The notes under the pieces were generated by a model. The model made no database searches and was not told where the DNA came from. It saw only the letters and a list, made by a program, of their open reading frames with translations. Both the position numbers and the translations under genes were made by a program. This document shows, piece by piece, positions 18,311-27,023 of a stretch of DNA of 64,000 nucleotides. The stretch is taken from positions 62,001-126,000 of the forward strand of contig NC_021741.1 in the NCBI RefSeq assembly GCF_000422085.1, given 5' to 3'. This DNA is from Serratia liquefaciens ATCC 27592 (GTDB taxonomy: Bacteria > Pseudomonadota > Gammaproteobacteria > Enterobacterales > Enterobacteriaceae). Position 1 is the first letter of the stretch. Every line of letters starts with the position of its first letter.

Positions 18311-19510
18311 GTGTTAAATCATTTTATTGCTCCCCCTTTCTTACGCCGCTGGTTCAATCCCCTGCTGTGGGTACTGGTGCTGATTGGCTTGAATATGCGG
18401 CCGTTGCTGACGTCTATTGGCCCGCTGTTGCCGACGCTGCGCCAGGCTACCGGGCTGAGTTTTGGCGGCGCGGCCCTGCTGACCACCTTGCCGGTGTTGA
18501 TGATGGGGCTGATGGCGTTGGCTGGCGGTGCCATCAACCGTTTGTTCAGTGAACGCACCAGCGTTGTCCTGAGTTTGCTGGCCATTGGCCTGGGTGCTGC
18601 CTGGCGCGAGCTGGCACCGGGCAGCACGCAGTTGATGTTGAGTGCGGTGCTGGGCGGGCTGGGAATTGGCGTTATCCAGGCGGTGATGCCCGGTATTATC
18701 AAGCATCATTTTCTCAAGCAGATGGCGTTGGTGGCCGGGCTGTGGTCGGCGGCGCTGATGGGCGGCGGTGGACTGGGGGCGGCGATTACCCCCTGGCTGA
18801 TGAGTGTTGGCCATGACTGGCATAGCGCGCTGGCCTGGTGGGCAGCACCGGCGCTGGTGGCGTTGATCGCCTGGTGGCCCGTCAGCCGAGGTTTGGCACG
18901 CCTGACGCCATCCGGTACTGCTCGCGGACCGAGCTTATGGTGCAGCCGTCGCGCCTGGTTGCTCGGTGCCTATTTCGGTTTGATTAATGGCGGCTACACC
19001 AGCCTGATCGCCTGGCTCCCCCCTTATTACATGCAGCTCGGCTGGCAGCCGCAGGCCAGCGGGTCGCTATTGGCGCTGATGACCTTCGGCCAGGTCGTGG
19101 GGGCGCTGCTGTTGCCCGCCTTGGCGCGCGCTACGGACCGCCGTCCGCTGTTGTTGCTGGCGCTGATCATGCAGTTGGCAGGTTTCATCGGCCTTATCTA
19201 CCTGCCGCAAACGCTGCCTTGGCTGTGGGTACTACTATCCGGCCTGGGGCTGGGCGGTGCATTCCCGCTGTGCCTGGTGCTGGCGCTCGACCATATTCCG
19301 CACCCGGCGGCGGCGGGGCGACTGGTGGCATTTATGCAGGGTATCGGCTTCCTGCTGGCGGGTACGACGCCGTACATTTCCGGCCTGTTGCGTGATTACA
19401 GCGGTGGCTTTGTGCTAGATTGGCAAATTCACGCACTGCTGGTGGTGGTGCTTATCGCCATCACCTGGTGCTTCCATCCGCACAGCTACCGGCGAGCGTT
19501 CGCCGAATAA
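18311..19510 (+). CDS. CynX/NimT-family MFS transporter
   Basis: This 399-residue, 12-helix protein begins with the family's VLVLIGLNMRPLLTSIGPLLP segment and has internal GxGxGxxQAVMPGIIKHHF and FGQVVGALLLP stretches typical of CynX (cyanate) and NimT/YeaN (2-nitroimidazole) carriers. Which substrate is moved cannot be decided. The GTG start at 18311 follows AGGAA. It is divergent from a LysR gene that probably regulates it. Confidence 0.8.
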   Translation: MLNHFIAPPFLRRWFNPLLWVLVLIGLNMRPLLTSIGPLLPTLRQATGLSFGGAALLTTLPVLMMGLMALAGGAINRLFSERTSVVLSLLAIGLGAAWRELAPGSTQLMLSAVLGGLGIGVIQAVMPGIIKHHFLKQMALVAGLWSAALMGGGGLGAAITPWLMSVGHDWHSALAWWAAPALVALIAWWPVSRGLARLTPSGTARGPSLWCSRRAWLLGAYFGLINGGYTSLIAWLPPYYMQLGWQPQASGSLLALMTFGQVVGALLLPALARATDRRPLLLLALIMQLAGFIGLIYLPQTLPWLWVLLSGLGLGGAFPLCLVLALDHIPHPAAAGRLVAFMQGIGFLLAGTTPYISGLLRDYSGGFVLDWQIHALLVVVLIAITWCFHPHSYRRAFAE

Positions 19511-19586
19511 TATTTCTGTCATTGCGGCTCCCTATAGTGACGTTGCTTTTACTTCTGGGCGATAACAACAAAAAGGGAACCATGAC

Positions 19587-20933
19587 ATGCACATCACCAA
19601 AACTCGTCTGGCGCTGTTGGCTGGCTGTATGGCGCTGAGCGGTAACCTGTGGGCTGACGCCCAACCGGTGTCTGCGACGCTGGCCGGGCATGCGATACTG
19701 GCGGTAAAATCCAGTATTGCGGCGCCACAGGATGCTCCCACCGATTTGCAACAAAGCGGTAAGTACACCAGCGGCAAACGCGTGACGGAACTGGGCAGCG
19801 TGGCGGGAAAATCCGCCGATCGCATGACCGGTATCGGCCTGCCGATCGCGGGCCAACCCCTTCAGGGCCATTCCGGTATCAAGCACATGCCTGACGGCAC
19901 CTACTGGGTGTTGACCGACAACGGCTTCGGCAGCAAAGCCAACTCACCGGATGCGATGCTGTACCTCAATCACTACAAAATCGACTTTGACAACGGCACG
20001 GTGACGCCACTGAAAACGGTATTCCTGCACGATCCTGACCAGAAAGTGCCGTTCCATATCGTCAATGAGAGCACCGACCAGCGTTACCTGACCGGCAGTG
20101 ACTTCGACCCGGAAAGCTTCCAGTTCGCCGACAATGCCCTGTGGATCGGCGATGAATTTGGCCCTTACCTGATCAAGGCCGATCTGGACGGTAAGGTTTT
20201 GGCGGTGTTCGACACCAAGGTGGAGGGCAAGGTAGTCAAATCGCCGGATAACCCGACGCTGACCCTACCGGGTGCACCGGATGGCAAACAGAACTTCCAG
20301 GTGGCGCGTTCCAAGGGTTTTGAGGGCATGGCGGCATCGCCGGACGGCAGCAAGCTGTACCCGTTGCTTGAGGGCGCGCTGTGGGATGGCGAAAAGTTTG
20401 AAAACCGCGATGGAAAACGTTACCTGCGGGTGCTGGAATTTGACGTGAAACAGCAGGCCTGGACTGGCCGCAGCTGGCAGTACGTGCTGGAAGACAACCA
20501 GAACGCCATCGGCGATTTCAATATGATCGACGCTACCCATGGACTGGTGATTGAGCGTGATAATGGCGAAGGTACGCCGGACAAAGCTTGTGCGGCGGGT
20601 GCGCCAACCGACAACTGCTTCAGCCAGGTGGCGAAGTTCAAGCGGGTATATAAAATCGCTTTTTCTGATGCCAACGTCGGCAAACCGGTCGATAAACTGG
20701 CTTATATCGACCTGTTGAACATTCAGGACCCGAACAAGTTGGCGCGCAAACCGCTGAACAACGGTGTGCTGACCTTCCCGTTCTTCACCATTGAAAACGT
20801 CGACGTGGTGGACGGCAGTCATATTATTGTCGGTAACGACAATAACTTCCCGTTCTCCTCCAGCCGCCAGCCGAACATGGCGGATGACAATGAATTTATC
20901 CTGCTGGACGTCAAAGATCTGTTGAAGCCGTAA
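19587..20933 (+). CDS. Periplasmic phytase-like/esterase-like protein
   Basis: The 448-residue protein has a signal peptide (about residues 1-23, ending LWADA) and a body matching the 'esterase-like activity of phytase' family, a beta-propeller fold. Typical stretches are [59 protein letters not shown] and [20 protein letters not shown]. Two Cys in [11 protein letters not shown] may form a disulphide. It is a single gene, followed by a GC-rich hairpin and selC. Substrate and true activity are not established for this family. Confidence 0.8.
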   Translation: MHITKTRLALLAGCMALSGNLWADAQPVSATLAGHAILAVKSSIAAPQDAPTDLQQSGKYTSGKRVTELGSVAGKSADRMTGIGLPIAGQPLQGHSGIKHMPDGTYWVLTDNGFGSKANSPDAMLYLNHYKIDFDNGTVTPLKTVFLHDPDQKVPFHIVNESTDQRYLTGSDFDPESFQFADNALWIGDEFGPYLIKADLDGKVLAVFDTKVEGKVVKSPDNPTLTLPGAPDGKQNFQVARSKGFEGMAASPDGSKLYPLLEGALWDGEKFENRDGKRYLRVLEFDVKQQAWTGRSWQYVLEDNQNAIGDFNMIDATHGLVIERDNGEGTPDKACAAGAPTDNCFSQVAKFKRVYKIAFSDANVGKPVDKLAYIDLLNIQDPNKLARKPLNNGVLTFPFFTIENVDVVDGSHIIVGNDNNFPFSSSRQPNMADDNEFILLDVKDLLKP

Positions 20934-20940
20934 TTCTGCC

Positions 20941-20966
20941 GGCCTCCGGTATTTTTGCCGGGGGCC
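20941..20966 (+). terminator. Hairpin after the phytase-like gene
   Basis: GGCCTCCGG / CCGGGGGCC with an 8-nt loop lies 8 bp past the stop codon. There is no T tract after it, so it may be only a stabilising 3' hairpin. Confidence 0.45.
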
Positions 20967-20981
20967 GCCGCTATTTCCCTC

Positions 20982-21010
20982 TTAGCGCTAAGGATAAACT
21001 GCGCTATAAT
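20982..21010 (+). promoter_or_regulatory. Probable selC promoter
   Basis: A perfect -10 TATAAT at 21005-21010 with a weak -35 (TTAGCG at 20982) at 17-bp spacing lies about 26 bp upstream of the mature tRNA-Sec 5' end. Confidence 0.6.
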
Positions 21011-21035
21011 CAGGCTCTTGCTTCTGACTCCCGAA

Positions 21036-21130
21036 GGAAGATCCTCGTCCCCGGTGGGGCGGCCGGACTTCAAATCCGGTTGGGGCCGCCAGCGGTCCTG
21101 GGCAGGTTCGACTCCTGTGATCTTCCGCCA
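21036..21130 (+). tRNA. selC: tRNA-Sec (TCA anticodon)
   Basis: This 95-nt gene has the unusually long acceptor stem and large variable arm of selenocysteine tRNA, an encoded CCA, and anticodon TCA in GGACTTCAAATCC. It differs from E. coli selC at only a few positions. It supplies the tRNA used by SelB, encoded 19 kb upstream. selC is a well-known island insertion site; the genes directly downstream look accessory. Confidence 0.97.
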
Positions 21131-21161
21131 CTCTCCAGCGTAAACCCCTTCGGAGCAGCCA

Positions 21162-21917
21162 ATGACCTTCTGCCGCGATGGCTTTATCCCCACGGTAACC
21201 GACTTCTCATTGCAGGATGCGTTCACGCCTGTGCTGACAGCGTTGGTCGCAGGCTTGCCGAGCCATTTCCCCGACTTGATCCACTGTATTTATCTCTATG
21301 GCAGTGTGGCACGCGGGCAAGCGACACCGGGGGAGTCCGATTTGGATATCACCTTGTTGCTGAGTCGGCGGGCTACTGACGCTGAATTGGCGCTTATTGA
21401 GCAATGGCGTGAGGATTTCCAGCAACATCAGACGATAGTCAGTAAGGTGGATTTTGATATTGGCACCCTCGATGAAGCGCTAAATCCCGCCAATCGCTAT
21501 AGCTGGGGCTATTGGTTGAAACACCATTGCCGCTGTCTTTGGGGAAATGACGTAAGCAACGTATTGCCACTGTTCCGGCCAGATCGTCGTATTGCGCGGG
21601 CGGTAAATGCCGATCTGCGCACCGTGCTGGAAGATTATGGTGTGAAAATCTCGGGCGGGTCTCGGGTTGCTGAGCTGCAACGACTCAAACGCGAAGCGGC
21701 CAGAAAGCTGATCAGAGCAACTAATATGCTGCGTGATCCTGATAGCCTGTTTTGGCCGATAGCGCTTGATGATTATGCCGAGCAATTATTAGCGCGGCAT
21801 CCTGATAAGGCTACAGAAATAGATTATCTGCTGGCACATGCTATCAATAATGCTAATGACGCTGAGTTTACCGAGCGAATGATGGACTTTCTTTGTTGGC
21901 TTGAACGTCAGCAATAA
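21162..21917 (+). CDS. Nucleotidyltransferase-domain protein of unknown target
   Basis: The 251-residue protein has a Pol-beta-type nucleotidyltransferase core (about residues 25-110) with the full motif [10 protein letters not shown] (45-54) and SDLDITLL (59-66). A helical C-terminal half follows. The layout recalls aminoglycoside adenylyltransferases (AadA-like), but I do not see their specific drug-site signatures, so resistance should not be assumed. The start has a GGAG at good spacing. It begins 31 bp after selC and ends in a bidirectional-looking hairpin. It is unrelated to the MNT gene 5 kb away. Confidence 0.7.
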   Translation: MTFCRDGFIPTVTDFSLQDAFTPVLTALVAGLPSHFPDLIHCIYLYGSVARGQATPGESDLDITLLLSRRATDAELALIEQWREDFQQHQTIVSKVDFDIGTLDEALNPANRYSWGYWLKHHCRCLWGNDVSNVLPLFRPDRRIARAVNADLRTVLEDYGVKISGGSRVAELQRLKREAARKLIRATNMLRDPDSLFWPIALDDYAEQLLARHPDKATEIDYLLAHAINNANDAEFTERMMDFLCWLERQQ

Positions 21918-21939
21918 AGCCGCCCCGAAGTGGCGGCTT
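21917..21939. terminator. Hairpin between the nucleotidyltransferase and the 57-residue ORF
   Basis: AAGCCGCC / GGCGGCTT with a 7-nt loop directly follows the nucleotidyltransferase stop and lies about 13 bp past the stop of the convergent small gene. It could serve both. Confidence 0.65.
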
Positions 21940-21951
21940 ATAACTTAAGGC

Positions 21952-22125
21952 TTAGGCGTACTGGGTTAACTTCCAGGTAGCCGCCTTATTATTGTAGGGC
22001 GGCATGGTATTACCTTTCGCTATGGGGGCGGTGGTTGATGGTGTGCCCACGACCTTCCAAACGCCGCTTTCCGGGCATTTTTGCCCTGTTGAAGCAGTAG
22101 AACCAAGGGGGGATCTGGTCATCAT
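21952..22125 (-). CDS. Small conserved-looking protein, 57 residues, unknown function
   Basis: The start codon is the first of two consecutive ATGs, preceded by AAGGAAAG. The product contains STGQKCPESGVWKVVGTPST and IAKGNTMPPY. I recognise the general pattern CPxSGxW...G...MPP from small proteins and C-terminal tags in Proteobacteria, but I cannot assign a function. The single Cys is in the CPESG motif; there is no signal peptide or membrane segment. It converges on the selC-linked nucleotidyltransferase and faces an AT-rich region. Confidence 0.65.
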   Translation of the reverse strand: MMTRSPLGSTASTGQKCPESGVWKVVGTPSTTAPIAKGNTMPPYNNKAATWKLTQYA

Positions 22126-22144
22126 GATCTTTCCTTAATCAGTG

Positions 22145-22738
22145 CGGCGCTACCCTAGCACCGCTAATAAAGATATTTACAGGTTCCTGTAGATATTCAA
22201 TCCCATAAGTGAAATACAAGACATTAGTTTGATATTAGTGAATGCTGGAGTTGATTTTTTAAATTTAAAGATATTTAGCCATTGTTTGTTTCGATATATA
22301 AATAATTTATATCATTTTCATTGCACTATTTTATTTATATATATGTTGATGAGTAATCTTAATTGATTATTATTAAATGGTTGGGGTGTTTATAAAATAG
22401 TCCAATATATAATAAATTAAAATAGCGCAGTGGACTCGGCTCAAAGACGTTATCTCTGGCGAACACCATTCTTTGCACTGACGCTAGATCGTCTAGTCAA
22501 ACAGGGGCTGGTCAACAGCGTCAGCGCAGATGAATTTGAAAGGATAAATTAGCAGTGTTAAAGTAAGGATCCCGGTCAGCAGTGATTTTTCGTATACCCT
22601 GTCTGACCGGAAATTTTTCCCTGGTGTTGGCTGTGTTGGCTACCTGACCGCAAAGGTCAGGTTTTTTTTCCAGTGCCTAACGAGACTCATTATATGTTGC
22701 GGTTCCAAATCCGTAAGTTGTACTTAAGTCCCATCTAT
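22145..22738. other. AT-rich intergenic stretch with gene remnant
   Basis: About 600 bp without a full gene. The first 280 bp are strongly AT-rich, unlike the flanks. A 40-codon frame from GTG 22430 to TAG 22552 (product includes RTPFFALTLDRLVKQGLV and SADEFERIN) reads like the 3' end of a protein; base composition rises exactly where it begins. Two GGTCAG-based hairpins follow. It looks like an insertion scar or remnant of a displaced gene. Confidence 0.45.
22642..22669 (+). terminator. Strong Rho-independent terminator
   Basis: ACCTGACC / GGTCAGGT with a 5-nt loop is followed by a run of Ts. No intact upstream gene uses it; the nearest plus-strand frame is the 40-codon remnant ending at 22552. 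A longer-loop CCGGTCAG/CTGACCGG hairpin lies at 22572-22610. Confidence 0.8.
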
Positions 22739-22758
22739 ACCTAAACTTAAGTTCAGGT
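22739..22758 (+). promoter_or_regulatory. lux-box-like palindrome upstream of the luxR-type gene
   Basis: ACCTAAACTTAAGTTCAGGT is a 20-bp dyad with 9 of 10 arm positions matching and the ACCT/AGGT ends of classic lux boxes. It ends 40 bp before the start of a LuxR-type receptor gene, suggesting autoregulation. Confidence 0.65.
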
Positions 22759-22798
22759 TCGATCACCAAAGGGAAAGTCTGACCGCCACGGAGCCTGT

Positions 22799-23536
22799 AT
22801 GTTTTCTGCCTTCAATGAAAATCGAACAATAACGGAAACCCTTCGGGATCATATCGATAGGAAGTTGTTACCATTCGGTAGCCCGGAATATGCCTACCTC
22901 GCTCTCAGAAAGAACAATCCATCAGATTCACTTATTATTTCAAGCTATCCGGGTGAGTGGCTGGATCTCTATCGAACCAATAATTTCCAACTCACTGACC
23001 CGGTAGTATTGATTGCGTCTAAACGCACTTCACCCTTTGTATGGGACGAGAATATTACTCTGATGACAGATAAGATATTTTCTCTCTCTAAACGGTACAA
23101 TATTGTTAATGGATTGACCTTTGTGTTGCATGACCATCTGAACAATCTGGCGCTATTATCTGTCGTTATAGGCAGTCGCGTACAAGGGGAATTGGAAAAA
23201 CGTATCTCATCCGATCTCGGGACTATGCAGATGTTACTGATCGATATTAATGAGCAGATGTATCGTCTAGCCGGATCGGCAATTCCCGGCATGCAGAAAA
23301 ATAATATGAACACACAGAAGCCTATTTTCACCCCACGAGAAAAGGAAGTGCTGTATTGGGCGAGTATGGGTAAAACCTATGGGGAAATTGCTGCTATTTC
23401 AGGTATTTCCGTGAGCACGGTGAAATTTCATATGGGTAATACAGTGGTTAAATTGGGCGTCAGTAACGCTCGCCAAGCCATCCGGCGGGGCGTTGAGCTG
23501 GAACTTATTACGCCGGTGGCGACATCGGGCAGATAA
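22799..23536 (+). CDS. LuxR-family AHL receptor, solo
   Basis: The 245-residue protein has an N-terminal autoinducer-binding domain and a C-terminal GerE-type HTH (about 174-235; FTPREKEVLYWASMGKTYGEIA, then STVKFHMGNTVVKLGV). The residues that line the acyl-homoserine lactone pocket are all present: W54, Y58, D67, P68, W82 and G105. It should therefore bind an AHL. It resembles the SpnR/EsaR-type Serratia and Pantoea regulators, many of which repress without signal. No luxI-type synthase is adjacent or elsewhere in the window. A lux-box-like dyad lies 40 bp upstream of the start. Confidence 0.88.
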   Translation: MFSAFNENRTITETLRDHIDRKLLPFGSPEYAYLALRKNNPSDSLIISSYPGEWLDLYRTNNFQLTDPVVLIASKRTSPFVWDENITLMTDKIFSLSKRYNIVNGLTFVLHDHLNNLALLSVVIGSRVQGELEKRISSDLGTMQMLLIDINEQMYRLAGSAIPGMQKNNMNTQKPIFTPREKEVLYWASMGKTYGEIAAISGISVSTVKFHMGNTVVKLGVSNARQAIRRGVELELITPVATSGR

Positions 23537-23599
23537 AACGAAAGGTCAGGCGGTGAAACCTTCAGCCCTCTTTCTGGGTCAGCAGAAGACTGCATGGCA

Positions 23600-24187
23600 T
23601 TACCCCGCGAAAGGACAGCTCTCCGCCAACTGAGTCAACCCCTCACGTTCTTGTCGGAACGAAACCTTGCCCTGATCCAGCGTGACCACAAAAATGCTGT
23701 CGAAGTCGCTGCCTGGCCATTCGGGCACCAAACTGGCGTCGCCGCCGCGCGCGGCAACGATGTTCTTCACTGCCTTATCGAGATTCTTGTGCTCCCAGGC
23801 GATGAAGATGCGCGAGTTTTGGTACTTATCGCTGAGCAGCTCCTGCTGCAGCCCGGCGATGTCATCGGCGTGGAATTGAATGCCGATCGGCAGTCCGACA
23901 CGTACCGCGGTGGGCATAATGGTCGACAGCGCTCGCAGCGAACTGCCGGTCTTATTCTCTTTGGGCCCGGCGGCAAAGATAAAATCAGGTTTGCCATAGC
24001 GGTCCAGTAGCACGTCCGGCAGTGCCAGCGCGCGATTGAGCCCTTTGCAGGTTAACTGCCCGCTGTCGTTGGCGGGTTTCTCCCCGTGCCGCACGAAGAT
24101 CAGCGTTTCCTGTGCCAGTGCGCTTTGGCTGAGCAGCAGCAACGCCGCTAAACCGCCCAGGATTTTGTTGCCGATTTTGTTAAACAT
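23600..24187 (-). CDS. Exported histidine phosphatase family protein
   Basis: The 195-residue product has a signal peptide (about 1-26, ending SALAQ) and the histidine phosphatase motif LIFVRHGEKP, whose RHG supplies the phosphorylated His. IAWEHKNL near residue 130 gives the second catalytic His. It is a small periplasmic phosphatase of unknown substrate. The ATG at 24187 is used; an upstream TTG frame adds two residues. It converges on the luxR-type gene. Confidence 0.8.
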   Translation of the reverse strand: MFNKIGNKILGGLAALLLLSQSALAQETLIFVRHGEKPANDSGQLTCKGLNRALALPDVLLDRYGKPDFIFAAGPKENKTGSSLRALSTIMPTAVRVGLPIGIQFHADDIAGLQQELLSDKYQNSRIFIAWEHKNLDKAVKNIVAARGGDASLVPEWPGSDFDSIFVVTLDQGKVSFRQEREGLTQLAESCPFAG

Positions 24188-24331
24188 CCTCAACCCTTAT
24201 GTAATGGCCTGCTGATTTCTGAGCGCTTTTCGTCACGTTACTCGCTATCATAACTGGCGTGACAACAAGGCATGCCGCGCTGATGCGGTGCCTCTGGGAT
24301 AATTAAATACTGACCTAAGGAAGGATTTACA

Positions 24332-24568
24332 ATGAAAAACATTTTCTTTTTTGATGCGATGCTGACGCCGAAAATCATCACCGGCGTGTACTGGCTGTGC
24401 CTGCTGGGCATCATTGTTGGCGGGATTGGGTCGATGTTCTACGGTGAGTTCTTCCGCGGCCTGTTTGCGATCATTATCGGCGGCGTGTTCACCCGCGTTT
24501 GCTTCGAAATGATCATCATTGCGTTTAAAAATAATGAGTACCTGCGCAAGATTGCCGAAAAGCCTTAA
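24332..24568 (+). CDS. DUF4282 small membrane protein
   Basis: The 78-residue product opens with the FFFDAMLTPKIITGVYW segment typical of DUF4282, followed by two hydrophobic helices (about 18-37 and 43-64). A good SD (AAGGAAGG) precedes the ATG. It is a single gene with its own terminator. No function is established for the family. Confidence 0.8.
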   Translation: MKNIFFFDAMLTPKIITGVYWLCLLGIIVGGIGSMFYGEFFRGLFAIIIGGVFTRVCFEMIIIAFKNNEYLRKIAEKP

Positions 24569-24578
24569 TTAAGTAGTA

Positions 24579-24604
24579 AACGCCGGGCCATGCCCGGCGT
24601 TTTG
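24579..24604 (+). terminator. Terminator of the DUF4282 gene
   Basis: CGCCGGGC / GCCCGGCG with a 3-nt loop, flanked by A and T runs, lies between convergent genes and may serve both. Confidence 0.85.
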
Positions 24605-25027
24605 TTATTCCCCCAGCGTTATCGCCAGCCGTTCCCTCATTAATTCAATAAAATTCTCCGGCACGGTTCTCGCCGTTGGCGAGCGTAGCGCCTGGCTCCA
24701 GACCGGCTCCGGGAAATGTGAGTCGTCGAGGTAGCGCGGGATGATATGCCAATGCAAATGGGGCAGTGCGGTGCCCAGGCTGGCGATATTGATCTTCGCC
24801 GGCGTCAGCAATTGCCGTAGTTGCGCTTCAACCTGAGCGACCACGGTCATGATGCTGTTGCGCTGATCGTCACGCAAATCGCTCAGTTCGGCGATATGCT
24901 CATGCCAGACCACCCGACACCAGCCGGGGAAAGGGCTGTCGGCAATGAAAATGGCCCGGCACAGCGGGTTTTGCCACAGCAGGATTTCATTGGTTGGATG
25001 GCAGTAAACGCAGGATTCATTGTTCAT
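24605..25027 (-). CDS. HIT-family protein
   Basis: The 140-residue protein contains the histidine triad PHLHWHIIPR near residue 90 and a short CVYCHP zinc-like pair at the N-terminus, as in Hint/HIT nucleotide hydrolases that cleave AMP-linked substrates. GGAG precedes the ATG. It is a single gene, convergent with the DUF4282 gene. Confidence 0.85.
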   Translation of the reverse strand: MNNESCVYCHPTNEILLWQNPLCRAIFIADSPFPGWCRVVWHEHIAELSDLRDDQRNSIMTVVAQVEAQLRQLLTPAKINIASLGTALPHLHWHIIPRYLDDSHFPEPVWSQALRSPTARTVPENFIELMRERLAITLGE

Positions 25028-25131
25028 TTTTATTCTCCCGCCGCGGTTTTGGGCGCAGCGAAGCTCCCGCCGCGCATTAGCGCAGCATGGATTCAGTATG
25101 GAAGAGAGCGGAGCCGTAGCCCCGCAGGAGG

Positions 25132-26169
25132 TTACGTGTTAATGACCGACTGGCGGCGCACCAGGCTAGGCGCGAATAAAAATTCCTCCACCGGCAATTC
25201 AGGGTTTTCCAGCCGACCAATCAGCCGATCGACAATTTTCACCGCCATCTCGCGCAGCGGCGGCGCCACTGAGCTAAGCGCCGGGTTAAACAGCTCGGAC
25301 AGGAACATGTTATCGATGCCGACAACTGAAATATCCTCGGGCACCCGCACACCAAGCCGCTGGAAGGCCGAAATCATGCCGATGGCCAACATGTCGTTCA
25401 GCGCTACAATGCCGTCCGGCCGGGGGTCACTCTGGCAAATTTGTTCGGCCAGCGTCTTGCCTAACTCGGCCATTTCAGCATCGCCGTAGGCGAACTGCGC
25501 CTTGCCTTCGATCACCCAGGCCGGCAGCCCTGCGTTTTCCAGTGCCTGCCGGTAACCGGCAATTTTGTTGGCGCGGCTGCTGGTCATGCCGGAAGCGGTA
25601 GCGAAGGCGATACGGCGGCAGCCTTGGGCGATCAGATGCTGTGCCGCCATGCTGCCGGCGGCGCAATTATCCATCGACACGCTGTCGATCGGCAGCGCCG
25701 CCTCGCCAGTGGCGGCCAGGGTGCGCTCGTCGTAGTTAATCATCACCAGGCCGCGTTTCAGGGCATCGCGAAAATGGGGGCGATCGTAAAACGTGGAGGC
25801 CACCACCACGCCGCGAATGCCTAACGCCAGCAGATCGTCGAGAAAACGGATCTCTTCTTCCTGTTGGCGATGGGTATCGCCCAGCAACACCTGATAACCA
25901 TAGTTTTGCTTGGCCGCCAGCTCAATTTCGCGCACCAGCGCTGCGAAGCTGGGGTTGACGATGGACGGTACCAGCAGGCCCAGCATTTTGACCTGCCCGG
26001 TTTTAAGCTGCTGCGCGGCGCGGTTTGGCTGGTATTGCAGCGCCGCCATCGCCTGTTCAATACGGGCCAGCGTATCCTTGCGCATCTGATCGACTCGGCC
26101 GTTCAGCACGTTGGATACCGTACTGACCGACACCCCGGCATGACGTGCCACATCACGTATATTCGCCAT
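25132..26169 (-). CDS. LacI-family repressor of the adjacent TRAP/SDR cluster
   Basis: The 345-residue protein has a LacI HTH at the very N-terminus (ANIRDVARHAGVSVSTVSNVLNGR) with hinge NRAAQQLK, then a PBP-like sugar-binding domain (about 60-340). The ATG at 26169 places the HTH where the family has it. It is the last gene after the TRAP genes and SDR on the same strand, so it probably represses them. A CTGTAACG/CGTTACAG dyad upstream of the TRAP binding-protein gene is a candidate operator. Confidence 0.88.
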   Translation of the reverse strand: MANIRDVARHAGVSVSTVSNVLNGRVDQMRKDTLARIEQAMAALQYQPNRAAQQLKTGQVKMLGLLVPSIVNPSFAALVREIELAAKQNYGYQVLLGDTHRQQEEEIRFLDDLLALGIRGVVVASTFYDRPHFRDALKRGLVMINYDERTLAATGEAALPIDSVSMDNCAAGSMAAQHLIAQGCRRIAFATASGMTSSRANKIAGYRQALENAGLPAWVIEGKAQFAYGDAEMAELGKTLAEQICQSDPRPDGIVALNDMLAIGMISAFQRLGVRVPEDISVVGIDNMFLSELFNPALSSVAPPLREMAVKIVDRLIGRLENPELPVEEFLFAPSLVRRQSVINT

Positions 26170-26237
26170 CACATTCCCGTTTTGCATTAACCCATTACCC
26201 CGACTTTATCACGCGGCCGAAAGTGAGTCACAGACCC

Positions 26238-26999
26238 TTAGGGCGCGAGTTGACCGCCGTTGACGTCGATAATTTGCCCGGTGATATATCCGCTACAGTT
26301 ATGCGAGGCCAGGAACAGGTAGGTGGGCGCCACCTCTTCGCTGCGGCCAAAGCGGCCCATCGGAATGGAAGCGCGCATTTTACCCAGCACTTCGTCGCTC
26401 TTGCCGTGATGGAAAGCGGTGTCGATGCTGCCTGGCGACACGATATTGAAACGGATATTGTCCTGGGTGAACTCCTTCACCCAGTTACGGTGGATATTGT
26501 GCAACCAGGCTTTGGCGCTGGCATACAGCCCGGCGCCGATCCCGCCGCCTTCGCGTGCCGCAATGGAGCCGGTGCTGATGACGCTGGCGGTCGTCCCGTT
26601 CTCGCGAGCCGAAGCGCGCAGGTGAGGGATAGCGAATTTGGTCACCATCAGCGCCGAGCGGCAGTTCAAATCCATCACTCGATCAAAAAACTCGTCGTCT
26701 ATCGCTTCCAGCCCGTTGCGACCGCCCAATCCACCGGCGTTGTTGATCAAAATATCGATGCCGCCAAAGCGGGCGACAAAGGCTTCCACCAATGCCTCGC
26801 AGCCGGCGGATCGAGACAGATCGGCCGAGAAGAATGCGCATTCACCGGGGAAGGTGGCGATCTCTGCCGGTGGCTCACTGCGCAGGCCGTTAATGCCGAC
26901 CTTGGCGCCGTGCCGGGCGAACAGGGCGGCGGTCGCCAGCCCGATACCGGCGGTGGAACCGGTGATCAATACGCGTTTGTCGGTTAAATCAGAGAACAT
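26238..26999 (-). CDS. SDR-family oxidoreductase
   Basis: This 253-residue classical short-chain dehydrogenase has the TGSTAGIG cofactor motif at about residue 13, NNAGG, catalytic Ser in ISTGS, and YASAK supplying Tyr and Lys. It ends with ITGQIIDVNGGQ. GGAG precedes the ATG. Its place between TRAP transporter and LacI genes suggests oxidation or reduction of the imported sugar acid or polyol; the substrate is not identifiable. Confidence 0.85.
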   Translation of the reverse strand: MFSDLTDKRVLITGSTAGIGLATAALFARHGAKVGINGLRSEPPAEIATFPGECAFFSADLSRSAGCEALVEAFVARFGGIDILINNAGGLGGRNGLEAIDDEFFDRVMDLNCRSALMVTKFAIPHLRASARENGTTASVISTGSIAAREGGGIGAGLYASAKAWLHNIHRNWVKEFTQDNIRFNIVSPGSIDTAFHHGKSDEVLGKMRASIPMGRFGRSEEVAPTYLFLASHNCSGYITGQIIDVNGGQLAP

Positions 27000-27023
27000 G
27001 GTGTGACTCCTTGCTTGAGAAAA

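Noticed and set aside
21036..21130. selC as the left end of an intact genomic island
   Set aside because: No integrase follows selC, and I found no second copy of the tRNA 3' end in the window.
21162..21917. Aminoglycoside resistance (aadA-type) gene
   Set aside because: Only the general nucleotidyltransferase motif is visible. Nothing specific to drug adenylyltransferases could be recognised.
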